This document shows positions 1-5,421 of a stretch of 5,561 nucleotides of DNA, one piece after another. A program made the translations under genes and the position numbers. Origin of the DNA: Chloroflexota bacterium (GTDB lineage: Bacteria; Chloroflexota; Dehalococcoidia; Lucifugimonadales; CATQGZ01); assembly GCA_027624995.1 (NCBI GenBank), contig JAQBTI010000167.1, positions 1-5,561 on the forward strand, read 5' to 3'. Below the pieces are notes generated by a model. That model was not told where the DNA came from. It ran no database searches and saw only the letters and a program-made list of their open reading frames with translations. Position 1 is the stretch's first letter; every line of letters begins with the position of its first letter.

Positions 1-94
1 CCACCTCGACACAGGACATTGCTCTCTAATTGATCCCCATGAGTGTCCCATTGTCGTTGACAGGTTCCGCGTCGGCACTCTCTGAACGTTATCT
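1..94 (+). other. attC1, right half only (integron recombination site)
   Basis: This is the 3' half of an attC site that belongs to a cassette left of the window. The R' box GTTATCT is at 88-94, and the expected cut lies between G88 and T89. It is preceded by AAC, giving the palindromic AACGTT seen at every junction here. An L'-like arm CGGCACTC lies at 73-80 inside CGTCGGCA (70-77), a word also present in attC2 and attC5. No R'' box is visible in the first 70 bases, which fits a site of about 155 bp whose left end is cut off. The exact left limit is unknown. No coding sequence is visible here. Confidence 0.8.
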
Positions 95-134
95 GTCATG
101 CCCATATCCGTTGCTGGTTCGGTTTGCCTAGGAG

Positions 135-479
135 TTGCACATAGCTGAGGAGAAATGGCCTGAGCGGATCCGACGGTGCTTTGCGGAGGACCGCGTCCTG
201 TATTCCCGCCACGCGCTTCGTGAGATGCGGGCCGAGGAATTCGGTCCTATTCCGGATCAGCAGGTGTATGACGCGGCGACGGGGTGTAGCATTGTTGAGG
301 AGTACCCGGATGATCGGCCCTATCCGAGCGTCCTTGTGCTTGGGAGAACTGAGAGGGGTCGACCGGTGCATGTCGTCTGTGCGTATGTGCGTGAGGATGA
401 CCAGCGGATCGTGATCACGGTGTACGAGCCGGACCCGAATCGGTGGGACGAGGAGTTCCGCCAGCGGAGGACGCCATGA
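135..479 (+). CDS. DUF4258-family protein, putative toxin of a type II TA pair
   Basis: A 114-residue protein that resembles the DUF4258 family. Recognisable blocks are the SRHALREM segment (24-31) with a conserved His26, YPDDRPYPSVLVLG (57-70), RPVHVV (76-81) and VITVYEPDPNRW (93-104). DUF4258 proteins are small RelE/MqsR-like candidates, often encoded just before a YgiT-type zinc-finger antitoxin, as here. The toxin role is inferred from this pairing, and no catalytic residue can be assigned. The start is TTG at 135. An in-frame TAG at 129-131 prevents anything further upstream, and the next suitable in-frame start would delete part of the family N-terminus. A GGAG at 131-134 abuts the TTG with no spacer, so initiation should be weak. 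The stop overlaps the next gene's start (ATGA, 476-479), implying translational coupling. Confidence 0.82.
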   Translation: MHIAEEKWPERIRRCFAEDRVLYSRHALREMRAEEFGPIPDQQVYDAATGCSIVEEYPDDRPYPSVLVLGRTERGRPVHVVCAYVREDDQRIVITVYEPDPNRWDEEFRQRRTP

Positions 480-706
480 AGTGCGTAGTTTGTCACGGAG
501 AGAATGTCGAAGTCCGTGAGGTGAAGGAGTCGATCGAGGTAGGCTCCGATCTGCTCCATGTCACGGTGAGCACGCCCGTCTGCCAGACCTGCGGTGAGCG
601 GTACTACGACCGAAAGACGATGCGGTACCTGGAGAGCGTTGAAGCGGAGGTGAAGGCAGGACGCGGCAACGTCAAACAGGTAGGGAAGTTGCTCGCCTAC
701 GGCTGA
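476..706 (+). CDS. YgiT-type (MqsA-like) zinc-finger protein, putative antitoxin
   Basis: A 76-residue protein with two CxxC pairs, Cys3/Cys6 and Cys36/Cys39, that should bind one zinc ion. The C-terminal part (about 45-76) is charged and helical. This is the architecture of the YgiT/MqsA N-terminal zinc-binding domain. The protein lacks the C-terminal helix-turn-helix of full MqsA (about 130 residues), so it may neutralise its partner without repressing the operon. The start is ATG at 476, behind a GGAGG at 466-470 with 5-nt spacing, and it overlaps the TGA of the upstream gene. An in-frame upstream start at 443 would add eleven residues and bury the Cys pair, so it is less likely. Its role as antitoxin of the DUF4258 protein is inferred from coupling and known family pairing. 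Confidence 0.85.
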   Translation: MKCVVCHGENVEVREVKESIEVGSDLLHVTVSTPVCQTCGERYYDRKTMRYLESVEAEVKAGRGNVKQVGKLLAYG

Positions 707-721
707 TCAGCCGGGCACGAC

Positions 722-880
722 AGATAACACTGCGGTTTCCGGTTCCGCTCACTACGTTCGCTCCACTGGAGCACGGCGCTGATAGCGTGTCGGGGTGGAA
801 GAGAGGCGGGCGATGGCTGAGCTGCTCAGGGCCCTTCAACGTACCGGAAGCGCCGCGTCGGCAACCTCTGAACGTTAGCT
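722..880 (+). other. attC2 (integron recombination site)
   Basis: A complete attC of about 159 bp. R'' is AGATAAC at 722-728 and R' is GTTAGCT at 874-880, with the cut between G874 and T875. L'' GGTTTCCG (734-741) pairs with L' CGGCAACC (859-866) except for one mismatch. The R''-L'' and L'-R' spacers are unequal (5 and 7 nt), as expected for the extrahelical bases of a folded attC bottom strand. CGCTCACTACGTTCGCTCC (746-764) recurs almost unchanged in attC5. The site starts 15 bases after the stop of the zinc-finger gene. No coding potential is seen in it. Confidence 0.9.
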
Positions 881-1086
881 GAAAGCGCGAACGCGTACGG
901 GAGTGTCATGGGCTCGGAACGCCTGGAGTACGTCTGATTGAACCGGGACTTCGTTAGTGCTGGTCAAGAGCGTCGTCTTTGGAGTTGGTTGGGACCTAGT
1001 CTATGGTCTACTCCAAAAACTACGATCTGAAACAAAGACTCGTTCTGTCTCCTTGCCGCTTGGTTGTAGCTGAAGGGATAAGGCCC
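881..1086 (+). other. Long leader of cassette 2, no gene seen
   Basis: The bases between attC2 and the preferred start of the cyclase gene hold no supported gene. A nine-codon ORF (ATG at 908 to TGA at 937) has no clear ribosome-binding site and is probably chance. A possible promoter lies near the middle and is listed separately. Together with attC2, this accounts for the gene-free stretch 707-1086. Confidence 0.5.
979..1007 (+). promoter_or_regulatory. Possible sigma70-like promoter for the cyclase gene
   Basis: TTGGAG (979-984) and TATGGT (1002-1007) are separated by 17 bases and match the consensus hexamers at 3/6 and 4/6 positions. Transcription would start near 1014, downstream of the ATG at 1003 and upstream of the preferred ATG at 1087. 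The match is weak and could be chance in DNA of this composition. It is listed because the leader is long and most integron cassettes lack promoters. Confidence 0.2.
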
Positions 1087-2112
1087 ATGAGTCCAAGATT
1101 GGCACGTCACCTGCGGGACGCCGTCCCGGTCATCGTCTTCTTTGTGATTGTGGCACTCACGTGGGACAACGTCAGGTGGTACCTGGCACCCGAGGACGGG
1201 CCGCGGGAGCCCCTGACCGTCATGTTCATCGGGGTGCTTCTGGCCCTACCCTTGATCGTCCTCGAGTCTTCGGCCCTGGCGGAGCGTTTCCGTCGCCTAC
1301 CGTTCTGGGCTGCGGTCCTTCTCAAGACCGTGACCTACGTCACGGCACTGGCCGCCATCTTCCTGGGCTTGGGGTTGATCTTGGGCCTCCTCGAAGGCCG
1401 CACGTTCGACGAGTTCGTCCAGGCCTTGCCGCAGAATCTCGCGGCGATGGCGACGGCGTTCCTGCTCTACCTAGTGATCATCTTTCTCTGGCAACTGGAC
1501 CGCCTTCTCGGGCCCGGGGTGCTGCTGCGCTACGTCACCGGTCGGTACCACCGCCCGCGGCGAGAACACCGCATCTTCATGTTCGTCGACATCACGAGTT
1601 CCACCGAACTCTCCGAGCGTCTCTCGCTAGAGGCCTATTACGGGCTGGTAAACGACTTCTTCCACGATGTGTCGGGGCCGGTGCTGGATACGCGAGGCGA
1701 GATCTACGAATACGTGGGAGACGAAGTGGTGATCACGTGGAAGCTCGACCTAGGAATCGAGAACGCCAACTGCGTCAAGGCGTTCTTCCAGATCGATCAA
1801 GCGGTCCGCGCGAACGCCGACCGATACATAGCCCGGTACGGGGTCGTGCCCGATTTCAAGGCGGGTTTGCACTCGGGTGAGGTGATCGCGGCAGAAATGG
1901 GAGATCTGAAGAAGGAGATCGCATTCAATGGTGAGGTCCTGAACATGACCGCGCGGATTCAGGGGGAATGTCCTCGTCTTGATCGACGATTCCTCGCGTC
2001 GCGCTCCTTGCTTGACCGCCTAAACCTCCCCGCTGAAATGGCCGCGGAGCCCATGGGTGCGGTCGCGCTGCGAGGGGTTGGAGAGCCGACAGAGATCGTT
2101 GCTTTCCTATAG
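1087..2112 (+). CDS. Membrane-anchored class III adenylate/guanylate cyclase-type protein
   Basis: A 341-residue protein predicted to make a cyclic nucleotide from ATP or GTP on the cytoplasmic face of the inner membrane. The N-terminal half has about four hydrophobic helices (roughly 12-33, 43-60, 73-101 and 119-138). A basic linker (about 149-162) leads to a class III cyclase domain (about 163-300). Metal-binding aspartates are Asp168 in FMFVDITSST and Asp212 in YVGDEVVITW. FKAGLHSGEV (257-266) and VLNMTARIQ (284-292), with Asn286 and Arg290, supply the conserved core and transition-state residues. The substrate-selecting positions are atypical: Glu208 replaces the usual Lys and Ala279 replaces Asp or Thr, so ATP versus GTP cannot be called. 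The family resembles bacterial cyclases with an N-terminal membrane domain and a YVGDEV motif. ATG 1087 is chosen for the GAAGGG at 1072-1077. ATG 1003 in the same frame (369 residues) has a poorer upstream site. Confidence 0.88.
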   Translation: MSPRLARHLRDAVPVIVFFVIVALTWDNVRWYLAPEDGPREPLTVMFIGVLLALPLIVLESSALAERFRRLPFWAAVLLKTVTYVTALAAIFLGLGLILGLLEGRTFDEFVQALPQNLAAMATAFLLYLVIIFLWQLDRLLGPGVLLRYVTGRYHRPRREHRIFMFVDITSSTELSERLSLEAYYGLVNDFFHDVSGPVLDTRGEIYEYVGDEVVITWKLDLGIENANCVKAFFQIDQAVRANADRYIARYGVVPDFKAGLHSGEVIAAEMGDLKKEIAFNGEVLNMTARIQGECPRLDRRFLASRSLLDRLNLPAEMAAEPMGAVALRGVGEPTEIVAFL

Positions 2113-2173
2113 GGAGCGGCCGGTTTCGGCAAGCCCATTGGAGGGGGTATCCGGTGACTGGGGCGGCGCCGTC

Positions 2174-2327
2174 AGCTAACATTGGGCCTCCGGCTCGGGC
2201 CGCTCAAGGCGGCCCTCGACCCAACCGGCCGAGACCAGGCAGGCTTGCGTCGGCAGGAGTGCTAGTGCATTGCGAGCAGAACCAAGGGACAGAAGGTGGG
2301 CCGGTTCGGAGGCCCTGAACGTTATTG
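2174..2327 (+). other. attC3 (integron recombination site)
   Basis: A complete attC of about 154 bp. R'' is AGCTAAC at 2174-2180 and R' is GTTATTG at 2321-2327, with the cut after G2321. L'' GGGCCTCCG (2184-2192) is a perfect 9-bp match to L' CGGAGGCCC (2307-2315). Spacers are 3 and 5 nt, the expected asymmetry. Inside, GGGCCGC (2197-2203) and GCGGCCC (2209-2215) form a seven-pair hairpin with a five-base loop. The hairpin is not followed by a T tract, so it is better read as the inner part of the attC stem than as a terminator. The site lacks the GCTCACTACG word of attC2, attC4 and attC5. Confidence 0.88.
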
Positions 2328-4181
2328 GACATAAGCAGAATCAAGTCTGACCGCCATGACAACCGCGTGAGGTAGAATGGGATCCAGATACAACGACTCG
2401 AGCTCGACCACGATCGGAGTGCCCAGGCAACCGCCATCGCACCGGGGTCTTCTGGTGCTGGTGGGAATCCTAGCCGTACCGCTCCTAGCCCCACCGCTTC
2501 TGGCCCAAGACGCGGGGCACGGAGAGCTAGGTGAGGTCGAGTTCTCGACTTCGTGCGCCGACTCCGTCTCGGGGGATCTCGACCACGCAGTCGCCCTGCT
2601 TCACCACATGACATATCCGCAAGCTCAGGCCGCGTTTGAGGGGATCATTCGGCGGGATTCCGGATGCGCGATGGCCCATTGGGGTGTCGCCATGACGCTT
2701 TTTCAACCCACCTGGCCGACCCGACCGGGACCCTCTGAGCTTGGACGGGGCTGGGATGCAGTACAAAGGGCCAAGTCGATCGAGCCGAGAACGCCGCGCG
2801 AAGACCTCTATATCGCGTCAGCCGAGGCGTTCTTCGATGATCCCACATCGTCCGACTACTGGGCGCGGATTCGACGTTGGGAGTCGGCGATGGAGCGACT
2901 ACACAGCAACTTCCCCGATGATACGGACGCCACCACTCTGTATGCGCTGGCGCACCTGGCGACCGCGTCCGCCGATCAGGCTTCGGCGGATCATGCGAGC
3001 CGTTCAGCCGCGTTGCTGCTCGAGGTATTGGCCCGAACCCCCAATCATCCGGGAGCCATGCACTACCTGGTTCACGCGAACGACGCCCCTGGACGCGAGA
3101 GTGAGCGCATCGAGGTGACGCGGCGCTACGAGGAAGTAGCGCCAAACAACCCCCACGCCTTGCACATGCCAACCCATATCTACACAAGGCTGGGGGATTG
3201 GGTCGGCGTGGTACGCGGTAACCTACGCGCTGCTGAGGCAGCCCTACTTCATCCGGCTGGAGAGCGGGGGGAACTCGTGTCGGACGAATTCCCGCACGCC
3301 ATCGAGTACCTCGTCTATGCCTACTTGCAGCAGGGTGACGACGGTCGAGCGGCTGCCGAAATGGAGCGGCTCCAGCGTTCAGCACCTCTTCAGCCCGGCT
3401 TCAAGACCGCCTTCCACCTTGCGTCCATCTCCGCGCGCTACGCCTTGGAACGGCGTGACTGGGACGCTGCGGCAGCGCTTGTGCCACGGGAACCGGAGTT
3501 TTTGGACTGGGATCGGTTCGCGTGGCCGGAGGCGGTAACGTGGTTTGCCCGAGGCCTCGGATCAGCTCATCAAGGCAATCTGGAAGAAGCCCGTGCTGCC
3601 ATTCGGCGGTTGAGCCAACTCGAGGTCCTGACCAACGAGGCGGGTGAGCAACTCTTCTCACGCAACATCCGCATTCTGCGGCTTGAGGTCGACGCGCTTC
3701 TAGCAGAAGCGCTTGAGGACGGCGAAGCGAGCGAGGCGTTGCTCCGCGAGGCGAGCGAGGTCGAACGAACGACACCCAAGCACGCGGTCACTCCGGGCCC
3801 GACCCTCCCTGCCATGGAGCTCCTAGGCGACCTCCTGATACGGCGAGGCCGGCCCGAGCAGGCACTGGCCGCCTTCCGACAGTCGATGGCGAGCTACCCC
3901 GGTAGGTACAACAGTCTGCTTGGCGCTGCGCGGGCCGCCGATGCAATGGGCGATGCACCAGTCGCACGGGCCCTTTACCTCGAGTTGCTCGACGTCGCTG
4001 GCGGAGGGCAAAGAGCCTCCTTGGCCGAAGCTCGGTCGTTTGCTGCGGGCCGATGACCTGGTAAACCGGGCAGGTAGGCCCACCGCTGACATCCAATACT
4101 AAACAGTTTCCGGCTTCGTTCGCTTCGCTCACTACGACGATCACGGCTCGCTTTCGCGAGTCGCGACGGAAACTTGGAACG
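2322..4181 (+). mobile_element. Integron gene cassette 3 (exported TPR protein)
   Basis: A complete cassette of 1860 bp, the longest in the window and long for a cassette. Its first bases (TATTGGA, 2323-2329) are complementary to TCCAATA at 4092-4098. The R'' box lacks one A compared with the expected CCAATAAC. It holds one gene, with a 55-base leader and about 36 bases between the stop codon and R''. Confidence 0.8.
2377..4056 (+). CDS. Exported tetratricopeptide-repeat family protein, function unknown
   Basis: A 559-residue protein with an N-terminal signal peptide. Arg17 and Arg23 precede a hydrophobic stretch (about 24-42) ending in LLA|QDAG, with likely cleavage after Ala43. There is no lipobox cysteine at that point, so it is probably periplasmic or secreted. 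The mature part is alpha-helical and TPR-like. It carries signature blocks of a widespread uncharacterised family: CAMAHWGVAM (97-106), HPGAMHYLVHANDAP (224-238), NPHALHMPTHIYTRLGDW (258-275) and HAIEYLVYAYLQQG (307-320). A more ordinary TPR pair lies at about 477-545. The conserved His residues in the central blocks could mark a ligand or metal site, which is a guess. ATG 2377 follows GAGG (2369-2372) with 4-nt spacing. The frame is intact throughout. The TPR assignment is confident and the biological role is not known. Confidence 0.85.
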   Translation: MGSRYNDSSSTTIGVPRQPPSHRGLLVLVGILAVPLLAPPLLAQDAGHGELGEVEFSTSCADSVSGDLDHAVALLHHMTYPQAQAAFEGIIRRDSGCAMAHWGVAMTLFQPTWPTRPGPSELGRGWDAVQRAKSIEPRTPREDLYIASAEAFFDDPTSSDYWARIRRWESAMERLHSNFPDDTDATTLYALAHLATASADQASADHASRSAALLLEVLARTPNHPGAMHYLVHANDAPGRESERIEVTRRYEEVAPNNPHALHMPTHIYTRLGDWVGVVRGNLRAAEAALLHPAGERGELVSDEFPHAIEYLVYAYLQQGDDGRAAAEMERLQRSAPLQPGFKTAFHLASISARYALERRDWDAAAALVPREPEFLDWDRFAWPEAVTWFARGLGSAHQGNLEEARAAIRRLSQLEVLTNEAGEQLFSRNIRILRLEVDALLAEALEDGEASEALLREASEVERTTPKHAVTPGPTLPAMELLGDLLIRRGRPEQALAAFRQSMASYPGRYNSLLGAARAADAMGDAPVARALYLELLDVAGGGQRASLAEARSFAAGR

Positions 4182-4187
4182 TTATAG
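4093..4187 (+). other. attC4 (integron recombination site, variant R'' box)
   Basis: A shorter attC of about 95 bp. R' is GTTATAG at 4181-4187, with the cut after G4181. L'' AGTTTCCG (4105-4112) pairs perfectly with L' CGGAAACT (4167-4174). R'' is read as CCAATAC at 4093-4099, followed by a TAAAC spacer like the AAAC of attC5. It carries TAC where the conserved AAC is expected. Internal features are CGCTCACTACG (4126-4136), shared with attC2 and attC5, and a hairpin CTCGC-TTTC-GCGAG (4147-4160). The missing A might reduce recombination or might be a sequencing error. Confidence 0.78.
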
Positions 4188-4240
4188 GACATGCCGCGGG
4201 AAGGAAATCCGGGATAGATTAGACGAAACGGAGCGTCATT

Positions 4241-4447
4241 ATGCGATATAGAGTCTTGATCGAGCAGGACGAGGACGGCGTCTTTGTAGCGGAAGTGCCG
4301 AGCCTTCCGGGCTGCGTCACCCAGGGAGGGACGCGCCAGGAAGCTCTTTCGAACGTACGTGAAGCGATCGGTCTGTATCTGGAGAGCCTAGAGGCGCACG
4401 GCGACCCAGTGCCGCTTCCTATTACCGAAGAGATCGTCGAGGTCTGA
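4241..4447 (+). CDS. hicB: HicB-family antitoxin (short form)
   Basis: A 68-residue protein with the HicB partial RNase H-like fold. It has an N-terminal strand pair with DEDGVFVAEVPSLPGC (10-25), then the GGTRQEAL turn (29-36) and an amphipathic helix NVREAIGLYLESL (38-50). HicB binds and blocks the HicA mRNA interferase. The protein ends shortly after the core fold, so the C-terminal DNA-binding domain (RHH or HTH) of longer HicB proteins is absent and self-repression is not expected. ATG 4241 has GGAG at 4230-4233 with 7-nt spacing. The stop is 4 bases before the hicA start, so the two form an antitoxin-first operon. Confidence 0.92.
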   Translation: MRYRVLIEQDEDGVFVAEVPSLPGCVTQGGTRQEALSNVREAIGLYLESLEAHGDPVPLPITEEIVEV

Positions 4448-4451
4448 GGAG

Positions 4452-4676
4452 TTGACGGGGCTCCCTGTCGTCTCGGGGCGACGATTGGTTCAGGCGCTCG
4501 AACGTGAGGGCTATGTCGTGGACCGGCAGAGAGGCAGTCACATCGTGCTGCGGCATACCCAGCCACCCTTTCGGCGGGTGACGGTCCCGGATCACAGAGA
4601 AGTGGCTAAGGGCACACTTCGGGCGATCCTTCGCCAAGTCGGCATGACGACGGACGAACTATTGAATCTACTGTAA
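4452..4676 (+). CDS. hicA: HicA-family mRNA interferase toxin
   Basis: A 74-residue protein of the HicA family, with a dsRBD-like fold that cleaves mRNA. It has the LPVVSGRRLVQAL start (4-16), the RQRGSH motif with catalytic His30, and VTVPDHREVAKGTLRAIL, where a basic and hydrophobic helix closes the fold. The start is TTG at 4452, four bases after the hicB stop. This start gives the usual family N-terminus (M-x-x-LPVVSG), and no ATG is available nearby. GAGGAG (4446-4451) touches the TTG without a spacer, an arrangement also found at the DUF4258 gene, so translation may be low. Activity is inferred from the intact His and family pattern. Confidence 0.92.
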   Translation: MTGLPVVSGRRLVQALEREGYVVDRQRGSHIVLRHTQPPFRRVTVPDHREVAKGTLRAILRQVGMTTDELLNLL

Positions 4677-4721
4677 GGTGGCGTATGGGCTGCGCGACCA
4701 AATAGGAAGAGGTGGCACGTC

Positions 4722-4877
4722 CTATAACAAACGAGTGCCGCCTGCGCTCACTACGCTCGCTCCGGGGGACATGGCCCGATAGCGTATCTGCCAGGTAAGG
4801 TGCGCAGGCGAGGACGAACGAAGTTTGAGTTGCTGGCCGTTTTTGGAGGGCCACGTCGGCACCCTAAAACGTTAGCG
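4722..4877 (+). other. attC5 (integron recombination site)
   Basis: A complete attC of about 156 bp. R'' is CTATAAC at 4722-4728 and R' is GTTAGCG at 4871-4877, with the cut after G4871. L'' GAGTGCCG (4733-4740) pairs with L' CGGCACCC (4857-4864) with one mismatch. Spacers are AAAC and TAAAAC. CGCTCACTACGCTCGCTCC at 4745-4763 differs from attC2 by one base. CGTCGGCA (4854-4861) is shared with attC1 and attC2. This site and short flanks fill the gene-free bases between hicA of cassette 4 and hicB of cassette 5. Confidence 0.9.
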
Positions 4878-4968
4878 GACAGCGCCAGGAACCCGTCGCC
4901 CCTCTGGCTCGAATTGAGGGGGAGTGGGTATCATCGAGAGAGTAGGCCCTCCGGCTGCAGGAGAAGCA

Positions 4969-5175
4969 ATGAAGAACTATACAGCGGTTGTCGAGCGAGA
5001 CACGGAAACCGGGCTGTTTGTCGGCTACGTACCTGGTTTTGCGGGTGCCCACTCCCAGGCGAATACTCTCGACGAACTGAACGAGAATCTGAAGGAAGTT
5101 GTGAGCATGCTCCTGGAGGACGGAGAGCCCACGCTCGACGCCGAGTTCATCGGCACCCAGACGATCTCGGCGTAG
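4969..5175 (+). CDS. hicB: HicB-family antitoxin (short form, second copy)
   Basis: A 68-residue HicB-type protein, the same length as the one in cassette 4 but clearly divergent in sequence. It has MKNYTAVVERDTETGLFVGYVPGF (strands at 3-9 and 16-22, shown by position), the ANTLDELNENL turn and helix (31-41) and a second helix to about 50. No C-terminal DNA-binding domain follows. ATG 4969 is chosen because AGGAGA at 4959-4964 gives a good ribosome site with about 5-nt spacing. An in-frame GTG at 4924 would add 15 residues that do not match the family. The stop lies 3 bases before the hicA start. Confidence 0.9.
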   Translation: MKNYTAVVERDTETGLFVGYVPGFAGAHSQANTLDELNENLKEVVSMLLEDGEPTLDAEFIGTQTISA

Positions 5176-5178
5176 GTC

Positions 5179-5403
5179 GTGGGCCAGTTACCCGTCCTCG
5201 GCTCGCGGGAAGTGATCGCGATCCTAGAGAGGATGGGGTTCGAAGAGGTAAGACAAAGAGGATCTCACAAGCAATTTCGGCACCCAGACGGTCGAAGGAC
5301 GACCGTACCCGTGCACGGCGGACGCGATATCGCCCCCCTCCTGCTCCGCCAGATCATCAAGGACATTCACTCGACGCCAGAGGAGTTTCTCCGGTACCGC
5401 TAG
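5179..5403 (+). CDS. hicA: HicA-family mRNA interferase toxin (second copy)
   Basis: A 74-residue HicA-type protein with LPVLGSREVIAILERMGF (4-21), the RQRGSH motif with catalytic His30, and a TTVPVH segment followed by the closing helix LLLRQIIKDIHSTPEEFLRYR (about 54-74, by position). It differs from the cassette 4 copy at most positions outside the shared motifs, so it is a separate acquisition and not a recent duplicate. The start is GTG at 5179, 3 bases after the hicB stop, with AGG at 5174-5176 inside the end of hicB. TAG at 5401-5403 ends it 18 bases before attC6. Confidence 0.92.
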   Translation: MGQLPVLGSREVIAILERMGFEEVRQRGSHKQFRHPDGRRTTVPVHGGRDIAPLLLRQIIKDIHSTPEEFLRYR

Positions 5404-5421
5404 ACCGTCGGCAGCGCCGTC

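Larger units (their letters stand above)
89..874 (+). mobile_element. Integron gene cassette 1 (DUF4258 / zinc-finger TA pair)
   Basis: A complete cassette of 786 bp between the cut points of attC1 and attC2. Its first bases, read with the preceding G (GTTATCTGTC, 88-97), are the exact reverse complement of GACAGATAAC at 719-728. This 10-nt match is what a circularised cassette needs to rebuild its own attC. It holds two overlapping genes, a leader of about 46 bases, and 15 bases between the last stop codon and R''. That compactness is typical of integron cassettes. No convincing promoter is visible, so expression probably relies on read-through. Confidence 0.85.
875..2321 (+). mobile_element. 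Integron gene cassette 2 (membrane nucleotide cyclase)
   Basis: A complete cassette of 1447 bp. Its 5' end with the preceding G (GTTAGCTGA, 874-882) is complementary over 9 nt to TCAGCTAAC at 2172-2180. It carries one gene. It is longer than most cassettes and has an unusually long leader of about 210 bases before the preferred start codon. That leader could hold a promoter of its own. Confidence 0.85.
4182..4871 (+). mobile_element. Integron gene cassette 4 (HicBA pair)
   Basis: A complete cassette of 690 bp. GTTATAGGAC (4181-4190, the first base belonging to cassette 3) is the exact reverse complement of GTCCTATAAC at 4719-4728. It holds hicB and hicA in one short operon with a 59-base leader, and attC5 follows about 45 bases after the last stop codon. 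Confidence 0.88.

Noticed and set aside
1003..1086. Upstream ATG at 1003 as the cyclase start
   Set aside because: It has a poor ribosome site and would place 28 extra residues before the first membrane helix; ATG 1087 has a better Shine-Dalgarno. It remains possible.
1161..1880. +1 frame ORF of 239 codons inside the cyclase gene
   Set aside because: It lies wholly within the cyclase gene in another frame and lacks any motif; the cyclase frame contains all the catalytic motifs.
2197..2215. Strong GC hairpin as a Rho-independent terminator after the cyclase gene
   Set aside because: No T tract follows, and it sits symmetrically between paired L'' and L' arms, so it belongs to the folded attC3.
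2645..3385. Minus-strand ORF of 246 codons inside the TPR gene
   Set aside because: It is antisense to a gene with family signatures, and its product is Arg/Pro-rich with no recognisable domain.
722..4877. Repeated intergenic elements as CRISPR repeats, REP elements or transposon ends
   Set aside because: Repeats are hundreds to thousands of bases apart and genes lie between them. Identity is limited to the box and arm pattern of attC. No transposase or target duplication is seen.
4929..4934. TATCAT as a -10 box upstream of the second hicB
   Set aside because: It matches TATAAT well, but no acceptable -35 hexamer lies 16-18 bases upstream.
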